Source: Thelonectria olida (Eukaryota > Ascomycota > Sordariomycetes > Hypocreales > Nectriaceae). Taken from it: a stretch of 64,000 nucleotides of DNA. The position numbers were made by a program, and so were the translations under genes. The notes beneath the pieces are model-generated. The model worked only from the letters and a program-made list of their open reading frames with translations. It did no database searches and was not told the DNA's origin. Location: positions 1,984,001-2,048,000 of the forward strand of contig JAGPYM010000006.1 of assembly GCA_020736575.1 (NCBI GenBank), written 5' to 3'. The stretch's first letter is position 1; every line of letters starts with the position of its first letter. Positions 56,519 to 64,000 of this stretch are shown here, in pieces.

Positions 56519-57503
56519 ATGCCTGTGAGTTCATGTCTAATCCCCTGAATACCGCTGTTCACATCTAACCTCGCTAGAAACTTTACAGCGTCCACGGGGC
56601 AGAATTCAACGACAGTAAGTGCTGTTAGAAAAGAGAAGACCCCAACTTATCAATCTTGTCTAACAATACCAAATCAGTGGCAAGACAATTCGAGGAGAGT
56701 TAGACACATCCTTATAAGAGATGCCAAGTCGAACAGGTTTTTAATCTCGCCTCTCGTGACATCGCGCGAAGCGACCATGGACATCGATTCCTAGAGTATA
56801 AGTATGACTAAAGCTAACCCTTGAAGATCTATTTCGGATATACTACTAACATAGAACCCAGGCGGCGATCCGGGGCCCGCAGCTCGTTCCTGTTTCATGG
56901 GACGCAGCGTGCCTGCAACGGCGGGAGTCGTGGGGGCAGCTTTCGGGCTTGCCACGACTCCGACTGTTACACCTGTCAGGTGCTCCGGCACGGGTTCCAG
57001 ATTGGTGAGTGGAATAGGCGCTTCCTGATATCGAGGCCTACTAATCAAGGTCTCCTTTTAGGCACCGGCGGCATGTTCGGGGCCGGAATTTACTCTACAC
57101 CCACGTCATCCAGTAGGTCGCTCTTGTCAAATCGCAGCACTGTGGACATGTGAAGTTGTTTCTAACACCAGGATTTAGAGGCCGATTCCTATGCCAGAAA
57201 CTACCACCTGCGATCGAGCCTCCACGCGGTTTTGATTTGCGAAGTTGTCTGTGATCGACCTCAGTATGTCAGAAACGCTCAGCCTGGCCGAACCCGCCCT
57301 GATCGCGGCTATAACTGTGTGAGCGAAGACTGAGCCACTTTGAGAGAAGCCTTTCGCTGACGAGTATCGAACAGGTCAAAGCATTGACTACTAGCCAGGG
57401 TGGAATGGTCAACTTTCCCGAGACCATTGTCTATCGAAGGGACGCCATCATCCCAGTTGGAGTCGTCATCTATTCCCGCGAGGGGTGGATGCCTGTCGGC
57501 TAG
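56519..57503 (+). pseudogene. PARP-catalytic-domain-like gene with in-frame stop
   Basis: Seven exons can be read (introns 56525-56577, 56615-56677, 56802-56861, 57005-57061, 57113-57178, 57319-57374). The product starts MPKLYSVHGAEFNDMARQFE and a TAG at 56701-56703 follows EES. The same frame continues THPYKRCQVEQVFNLASRDI, then FLFHGTQRACNGG, a Cys-rich CHDSDCYTC segment, GGMFGAGIYSTPTSSKADSY and NFPETIVYRRDAIIPVGVV. This is the fungal family of small proteins with a PARP-like catalytic fold, where HGT and GxGIY line the NAD site. The conserved residue at the stop is expected to be Trp (pattern SW.HP), so TGG to TAG is the simplest change. All splice phases are otherwise intact. A sequencing error or a read-through cannot be excluded. 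Confidence 0.65.
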
Positions 57504-58626
57504 ACGTCTGATCTTCATGTCCATGAACACCCAGAATCTGCTTTTCAGTTGTGCATTTCTGTTTGGAGCATTCACTCAATTGTATGGAACTCTTCCTTGG
57601 ATCTTGATGGACTACAATGGCTATGACTGGAACTTCGGTGGAATGATTTGGCCCGAACTTATGACTACCACAGGTTGCGCTGGTTAATTAGCCAGTCAAT
57701 GGGAACTTGATCGACCACATTAAATTCAGTAGACCAAGTGCAGGTTCTAGGAGATGTCATGACTAACTGGCATTGATTGGCTTTGCAGATGACTTGTGAC
57801 AACTTTGTGCTGGCATCTGTGTTGTGACCTTTGATTATCTGCAGCGTCTGCTAGAGTCTCTTTTCAGGTAGTAATGGACATGGTTTTGATCTTGACTTAT
57901 TAGAAAGCCTAGTGAATAATGCTCACTTCAAACCCTGTCCAAGTATGCAACCGGCTGACATTGGAAGCGGGGAGGGGGGGGATGATAGATAGCAATCGAA
58001 GACAGTCTTGTCACTTGCACCCGTCTCATTTCCTTTACGAAATGGATATCGTTTCCATGATAGCTGAACCTCCAAGTCGAACTAGGAGACATACGCGCCT
58101 TGGCCTTGGCACTTCCCCGCTGTCTTTTCCGCATTCTGAAGGCATTCCGACAGGGATTCAGATAACAGTCGCGCAACGAACAGGTTTCTCACCCCGCATT
58201 CTCACCGACTGATTAGATACCAGCCATCTTCATGCTGTCTAATTGTTACCCCGCCTGGTGATATCAAGCATAATGTTTAGGTAACTTCTTTTCTTTGGGG
58301 AGACTGACTATCTCCACCACAGCCCTTGGGGGGCTAACTTACGTCCTGAATGACCCCATCATGGAAAAGAGATAAGAAAGTGGGAACCATGGCCTGGTAG
58401 ATAGTCTTTTCTGATAGTCGAAGAGGCACGATCCATTGATCTCTCGGAGCTTGATTTAGATGCGAAAGCCGGAGCATCCGCAAGCATATGGTTACATGGA
58501 ATTGTACATGGAGAGGGATATAAAAGACTTTGATCATGAACGTGTAATTTCTAGATTTTTATGTGGCACAACTGGACGAGCTGACATCAGTTCTTTCTAT
58601 AACCATCTAGTTACGTGACATTCGCA
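57504..58626. other. Intergenic region
   Basis: About 1.1 kb, AT-rich in places, without a supportable gene. Holds the TATA element of the asparaginase gene. Confidence 0.6.
58519..58526 (+). promoter_or_regulatory. TATA box of asparaginase-like gene
   Basis: Consensus TATAAAAG about 100 bp upstream of the ATG at 58627. Confidence 0.6.
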
Positions 58627-60118
58627 ATGATTCCCCGACTCTTCTCTACAGCGGTAGCCTTGGGCGCCATCGCATTGCCGACCGTCTACGCAGCATATGA
58701 TTCAGGTCTCGAGTGGATTTCAACCAATTCATCCTTGCCCAAAGTCGTGTACGTTCTCCTCCAGACTCTTTCCTCGAACCCATCAACCTGACAATATCAA
58801 TCATAGCATCTACAGCGCTCGGGGCACAATCCTCTCGGCGTCCAACTATAGCCGCCTTGACAACGTCAACTATGGTGCCGGAGTTGGGCCTACACCAGAA
58901 CAGTTGATTGGCAATGTCTCTGAAGTCCTGGATGTTGCTCAACTCGCAGTCGTCAACTTCGACGTCCCAGGCGGAAGCTCTGGACTGAACTCGTCGCTGT
59001 ATTTGAACATCAGCCAACATGCCAACAAGCAGCTGTGTTCCAAGGGATCCGACATTGTCGGCGCAATCATGTTCCATGGCACAAACACCATGGAAGAAAC
59101 CGTGAGCCATGGTCTCCGTGTGGATTTACTGGGCGCAGTCCTGACATCTGGCAGGCCTTTGGCGTAGACTTGACATTCAACTGCTCGAAGCCGTTTATTG
59201 CGACGGGAGCGATGCGACCCGACAGCTACATTTCGCCAGATGGACGATCCAACTTTTATCAGGCCGTGGCCGCCGCTGTATCGCCAGCTTCGCGCAACCG
59301 CGGTGGCCTCATCGCCTTCAACGATAGGTACCCGAGGCTCAAGCCACTTGCATCCAAGAGCTGGACTGACTGTTCTAGGATTTCCTCCATCTTCTACTCC
59401 ACAAAGGTAAACGCCAACACGCCGGACACATTCAAGGCTTTGGAACAAGGCAACTTGGGTGTCTTCCTTGGCGGACAGCCCTTCTATTATTTCGGTGCAG
59501 CATACCCGACTGGTCGCCCCTATTTCGACATCACCAACACTACCGAGTTGCCATCTGTCATTATTCTTTACGGCCACCGTACGTACCTAAACAACTGCAA
59601 AGCCCCAGGCATAAGGATATGGTGCTGATTATACTCTTAGAGGGTTTCGATGCGTCATTGATGTACGCGGCAGTGGCAAATGGAGCTAAGTGAGGATTCC
59701 TGATGTACTGCACGATCCATTCCACCACAATGCTGACAAGGTTGCAGAGGCTTGGTCGTCCTTGGCCCCGGAGCAGCTCAGCTGAGTCCCAGTGCTCAGG
59801 CCGCTGCTGCCGAGCTCTTCGAAAGTGGCATCCCCGTCGTCGCTGTCGCTCGACCTGCCACCGGCACCGGCGTTCCTGGTCGATTCCCAGGTTCCATGTA
59901 AGTGGCAGCTGACCTTGCGAACGCACCACGAGAAGCCCTTGACTGACTCAGCGTTTAGCTTCTACTCTTCGTATGTCGGCGCGGAGCAAGCAAGAGTGAT
60001 GCTTCAGCTTGCGCTCAACGCCGGCCTCACCCTCGACGAGGTCCGGGATGTCTTTGAGACTCCTCTCAGGGAGGCGGTTTATGGTTCTTGGGCGAGTCAG
60101 CAGGCGTACTACTCATGA
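58627..60118 (+). CDS. Secreted type II asparaginase-like protein, divergent active site
   Basis: Seven exons (introns 58749-58806, 59112-59167, 59328-59378, 59579-59640, 59690-59747, 59898-59958) give 381 residues. A signal peptide (MIPRLFSTAVALGAIALPTV) leads into the two-domain asparaginase fold. Recognisable segments are IYSARGTILSAS (first signature), NVNYGAGVG (mobile-loop Tyr), FHGTNTMEET (second signature), ATGAMRPDS, SPASRNRGGLIAFND, IFYSTKVNANTPDTFK (catalytic Lys region) and the C-terminal ARVMLQLALNAGLT. In active type II enzymes the signatures read TGGT and HGTDT. Here the second has Asn in place of the catalytic Asp, and the first has A-R-G-T, keeping the nucleophilic Thr but losing T-G. 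The gene is otherwise intact. It may hydrolyse a different amide, be weak, or be a pseudoenzyme. Confidence 0.85.
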
Positions 60119-60444
60119 TGATAGGGGCATCGGAATGTTTGAGATTCTCGTCCAAGCCGACACGGTTCAAGCTGATGCGCAACGAGTTTGGGAACTTGAT
60201 AGACAGTTTATAGTAAACTCAATGCAGAGTAGAATCAATCACATGTGAACAAGAAAGCTGCAATGACATTACGTGGTCAATTATGTACAAGACTAAAACT
60301 ATGGTCGTATTGCAAATACAGACATGTGAAGCGAAGATGCCGGATCATGAACATGGCTTGGTACATTCGGGAGAACTCTCGCTATACCGTGTGCGTTGCG
60401 GGCCGTCGTCCGCATTAATGCGCCATTCTCAGGGATTCCAACCT
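60119..60444. other. Convergent intergenic region
   Basis: About 330 bases of shared 3' flanks. Nothing else is seen. Confidence 0.6.
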
Positions 60445-61584
60445 TTAGCAGGAAGCGCCGCTTGGGACACCCTTGCAGGCAGAGGAGGTCTTGCCTCCAG
60501 TGACCTTGTTTCCAGTCCAGGTCCAGTTCTTGCAAGAAGCGCAGAGGATGTAGACGTTGGTGCCCGAGGACTTGACGGAGCCAGTGACCTTGTTGATGGT
60601 GACGTCGGTGATGGGGACGCCGGCAGTGGGAGTGCCCTTGGGCGAGCCGTTGTCGTAGTCCTGCTCGATGACAATGCCGTACTTGGCAATGTTGGACAGG
60701 GTGATGGTGTCGTACTTGACGTCCGAGACGGAGCCGGTGGCGCCGTAAACGGTCTTGATGCGGACACCGTTGTCAGAGTTGGAGATCTTGGAGTTGAGGA
60801 TGCGGACCGTCTTGACAACGTTGTTGCTGCGGCCGCCGACGGAGCCGATGGAGAGACCGTGGCCACCGCTGCAGTTGCCGCCGGTGAAGGTGATGTTGGT
60901 GCCGGAGTTGATGGCAAGGCAGTCGTCCTGGTTCTTGACGATGGCGCCAGAGATGTACACGCCGGTGGAGGAGCCAACATCGAAAGCATCGGTGTTGTGG
61001 CCGCCCTTGGTGTCACCCAGGGAGTTGTCGAGGTTGATGCCGTAGACGCCGAGGTTGGTGACGGTGTTGATGCTGAAGGCCTGAACGGGCGTGTTGACGA
61101 CGTTGAGGTTCTTGATGTTGGAGTTCTTCAGGGAGTGGGCGTAGAAGAACTTGGGCTTCTTCTTGCCGCCGTTGCTGCCCTTGGTGTCCCACCATCGCTG
61201 GCCCTGGCAGTCGATGGAGTGGCCAGAAGCACCGTCGATGAGGATGTTGTTACCAGAGAAGGAGATCAGGGGACCCTCCCACTCCTTGTAGCCGAAGGTG
61301 GTGGTTCCCTGGAAGGTGACCTATACGGGGCATGTCAGTGGCTATTATTGACCCAGGCAAGGCATGTGTCTGTGCTGGTCACTTACGTGGGTGCCATCGG
61401 CAAGCTTGGTCAGGTCCAGAGTAGTACCGGCAGGGACAGCAATGTTCTTGAGAATAATGGTAGAGCAGCTCGCCTTGTTCTTGATGGCACTCGCGGCATC
61501 GGTGAAGGTGCAGCCAGCGCGAGGAGCCACAGATTGGGCGAGAGCAGCGGAGGCCATGGCCCCGAGGACAAAGAGAGAATGCAT
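60445..61584 (-). CDS. Endo-polygalacturonase, GH28
   Basis: Two exons (intron 61321-61386) give 357 residues, the normal length of fungal endo-PGs. A signal peptide ([20 protein letters not shown]) and short propeptide precede the mature enzyme starting near [17 protein letters not shown]. The right-handed beta-helix carries all catalytic motifs: [33 protein letters not shown] and RIKTVYG, with the C-terminal disulfide pair near CASCKNW and [10 protein letters not shown]. The enzyme randomly cleaves alpha-1,4-galacturonan in pectin and is a common plant-tissue macerating enzyme. A TATA element lies 155 bp upstream. Third positions are mostly C, a sign of high expression, which also produces long antisense frames. 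Confidence 0.96.
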
Positions 61585-63103
61585 CGTGTGTTTTAGTAGT
61601 GATTGAATATGAAAATAGAAGAGAGTGGGTGAAATAGACAAAAAGAGAGTGTGTGAGAAGAAGCAAGGCAAGGAGAGGAATCTCAGATTCGTGATGGGTC
61701 TACAACAAGTCTTGGCATCAGTCTCAGCCGGCACCTTTCTTATATATACCAACGCCCACAACTCCCCGTCCTGTCAGTGCTCTCTCACCATCCCTGCACG
61801 AAGCTTAAGTGACACCAGACAGACAGACTGACTGACAACCGTCTACCGCCTCCCCCGGACGCCGTCGTATTACCAGAACGGTGCACGACTGCAACGGAAA
61901 ATCTCGGTCCGCCGGCATGCTGCTTGCAACCAAGCCCAAAGAATCGAATCAATCTGCGTCTCCACCTGGTTCCTGAATTTCGGTACGATCCGTGCAAGGT
62001 GTAGTTCCTCCGGAGCTGGTCCCGACTATTTAATTTTCCTAGGCCCGGGCAGGGGTCATTGGCAACAGCTTCGCGGCTAACACGGCACAGGAGAGGCCCA
62101 GTTGTTGTTTCATTAAGAGTCGGAAACGCGCCATTTGGCCAAACTAACTTATTAGCAAGCCGTTCGTAAAATGAAGCTTCTTCAGACATCTCACAAGGAT
62201 CGCTCTGCAAGGCTCAAGACTGTGCCTGCCGCACTCCTCCCGAGGGGTTTTCACCGAACGCGCCGAAAAGCTATCCAGTTCTTTATTCATGCGGGAATAA
62301 ATATCCCGTCCTGGTTAGAATACGAGCGTGACAGAATATGGATGACACGGAGGGACGGTGCTTGTAGCTCCGGCGTCTGTTATCAGCGAGGAAAAGGGTC
62401 CAGGCCGTTGCCGACGCGCCAGATCGGACAACGCTAGGGACTCCAGAACGCCAAGCCAAGGAGGCCGAGTGGATGGAATCGATAGACAAACGCTCGGCCA
62501 CGTGCGATGTTGTTGTATTTCGTCTCATCGATGGCAATCTCTCACGGTCGGCTAAGCTCGATGCGAACTGGCACAGCCTAATGAGTTACGAGGTGGACGA
62601 GCTAAATTTGGGTCGTCTACGTAGTAGATTTCTCATGATCAATCAAGTCTTCTAAAGATGGAGGCTTTACGTTCTTCCGGCATTGGACCTTGATAGTGAC
62701 GGTTGACAGAATTTCCTATCCTCTTCCTCACTTCACTCAACCCTTCCAAGTAGGAAATCCGTCAACAAGTGCCAAGACCCTCTGTTTCTCGTGTTAATCG
62801 GCACTCGGCACCTGGCAGAAACTCTTCCATGCCAAGCCGGTTGATGTGCTGGGATGCTCGTTACCGATTGAGCGTCTTGACAGGGATTTATAAGGAGAAC
62901 GTGCTCACGTGGAGAGCCTTGTTTACGCGTTTCGGAGGCTCAATAAAATAGATTGAATAACCTGAGACTACTAATGTGTTATAATTCATGAATTTATTTG
63001 TTAGTAATGGCGAGCTAGGGAGTGCCAAGTCTTCCATATTCGTCCCCTTTCGAGACGTTGATCCAGGTGTTTTTTACTAACATTATCCATCTACTATCTA
63101 TTA
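61585..63103. other. Endo-PG promoter and gene-poor region
   Basis: About 1.5 kb. Holds the endo-PG TATA element and a long promoter; no supportable gene is seen. Confidence 0.6.
61739..61748 (-). promoter_or_regulatory. TATA box of endo-polygalacturonase gene
   Basis: Minus-strand TATATATAAG about 155 bp upstream of the ATG at 61584. Confidence 0.55.
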
Positions 63104-63361
63104 TCACGGCTCATGACGAAACCAGCTGACTAGTGAATACTGGCAGTGTCGCAGGGTAGGATCTGATGTCAAATCCTCCATGTAAAACTGTCGAAACACA
63201 TGCCCTCGACAGATAAGATCCAACGCCTGTTGCTGGGAGATAGGTTTCAATCGCTCAGGTGCCAGATGCAACAATTTCATTTCCCCTTGCCTGCCCAAGG
63301 CAGAGCGGAAAGACTGCCACGGAAAGGAATTGAGGGCATTCACGAGGTGGGAATCGTCAAC
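63104..63361 (-). CDS. Probable 3'-terminal exon of an unrecognised minus-strand gene
   Basis: From an acceptor (CTAG at 63365-63362) the frame reads VDDSHLVNALNSFPWQSFRS, then ALGRQGEMKLLHLAPERLKP and SLVSWFRHEP before TGA at 63104. The residue pattern and codon use look like real protein. Upstream, a good donor (GTATGT at 63427) would join a segment ending WTCALKYFQYYRVENLPS in matching phase, but the last codon of that exon is TAG (63430-63428). I do not recognise the family. The gene may be partly decayed, or the splice model may be wrong. Confidence 0.35.
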   Translation of the reverse strand, partial: VDDSHLVNALNSFPWQSFRSALGRQGEMKLLHLAPERLKPISQQQALDLICRGHVFRQFYMEDLTSDPTLRHCQYSLVSWFRHEP

Positions 63362-63430
63362 CTAGAATTGGACTCTGATGAGAAGGGTTAGAATCAGACT
63401 GAGATAAACGTGGAACAGCACATACCTAAC

Positions 63431-64000
63431 TTGGTAGATTCTCAACCCGATAGTACTGGAAATACTTCAGGGCACATGTCCAAATAGTTACAGAACAGGT
63501 GTTGACTTCACTCTTCGCTGGTCTAGATATCCCTTCAGTTACCTAAATCTAGCCGTTGGACAGCAATCTCGGAGATACCGCCAATACCATCCTTATATCC
63601 GACACCAATGATCAACAAATAAAGCACAGCGAGAAGTGAATCTGACGTTGGCATGGCAAGTACTTTCATCAATCACAAATGCCACAGTTCAAATTTGTTG
63701 CAGTAGAAGGCGGGGACAGAAAACCATCGACATTGACCAGGTCTATCCGAAGTCATGCAATACGCGCAGGTCTCCAGAAGAACACCTCTTCTTCCCGGAG
63801 GGCCAAGGCAGCAGTGCAGTCCCTTTGTTCTACGAAATTCAGGGGAGAGCTGATGTTCCACCTCGAGCCGCGTGAGGGATTGGAAAGACTCAATGACATG
63901 TCCACCCCATCGGTGCCAAATATGTTTGCAGAGGTGTGGCTGGGTCCCAAAGCGCAATCGGATAGATACCCAAGCTGATGAAGGGAATTGCTTCCTACTA
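63431..64000. other. Window end, unresolved
   Basis: May hold further exons of the minus-strand gene ending at 63104: minus-strand frames at 63753-63950 look partly protein-like (SSPLNFVEQRDCTAALAL). I cannot join them into a consistent model. Confidence 0.3.

Noticed and set aside
60283..61596. 437-codon plus-strand frame opposite the endo-polygalacturonase
   Set aside because: It is antisense to a secure GH28 gene. C-rich third positions remove stops on the other strand, and its Val/Asp/Gly-only composition is not protein-like.
1..64000. tRNA genes, CRISPR arrays, bacterial-type operons or viral genes
   Set aside because: I looked for B-box GGTTCGANTCC contexts with paired arms and for regular spaced repeats; the few partial hits lay in introns or lacked arms. 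The prokaryotic feature types do not apply to this fungal sequence.

Overview
The window is nuclear DNA of a filamentous ascomycete, most likely a Sordariomycete (inference from family content and gene structure, not a species call). The evidence is short GT-AG introns of about 50-75 nt with CTAAC/CTGAC-type branch sites, pyrimidine-rich leaders, no operons, and families typical of moulds: WSC/DUF1996 surface proteins, NACHT-WD40 proteins, secreted pectinases, LovC-type enoyl reductase and MCT-type permeases. I find no rRNA, CRISPR, bacterial or viral element, no intact transposon and no convincing tRNA.

Layout. 1-15.7 kb is mainly housekeeping: the 3' end of a probable alpha-1,3-glucan synthase, an Itc1/ACF1-like ISWI chromatin-remodelling subunit, a glutathione S-transferase, a mitochondrial PPR protein, the kinetochore protein Mis12/Mtw1, and a 950-residue low-complexity repeat protein. 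16.5-30.5 kb mixes intact genes (U5 snRNP Dib1/Dim1, a secreted M28 aminopeptidase) with damaged accessory genes: a 2OG-Fe(II) oxygenase relic with an in-frame stop and an altered iron ligand, a ferric reductase with about three frameshifts, and a NACHT-WD40 gene whose N-terminal region is separated from the NACHT domain by an out-of-frame junction. 31-42 kb holds a four-WSC DUF1996 surface protein, an enoyl reductase next to an MFS permease, a four-TM MARVEL-like protein and a membrane-anchored M12-type metalloprotease. 44-62 kb is rich in catabolic and secreted enzymes: a PhyH dioxygenase, a GH78 alpha-L-rhamnosidase, secreted DPP IV, an exo-polygalacturonase, a GPI-type GH16 protein, a PARP-like pseudogene, a divergent secreted asparaginase and an endo-polygalacturonase. 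The last 2.4 kb is nearly empty apart from one probable minus-strand 3' exon.

How the parts fit. The endo- and exo-polygalacturonase and the rhamnosidase could together attack homogalacturonan and release rhamnose from rhamnogalacturonan. DPP IV, the M28 aminopeptidase and the M12 protease would supply peptide nitrogen. This suits a saprotroph or plant-associated fungus, but the genes are interleaved with others and do not form a formal cluster. The most notable signals are the group of decaying accessory genes, an asparaginase lacking its catalytic Asp, and a perfect CGG-N11-CCG palindrome about 200 bp upstream of the rhamnosidase.
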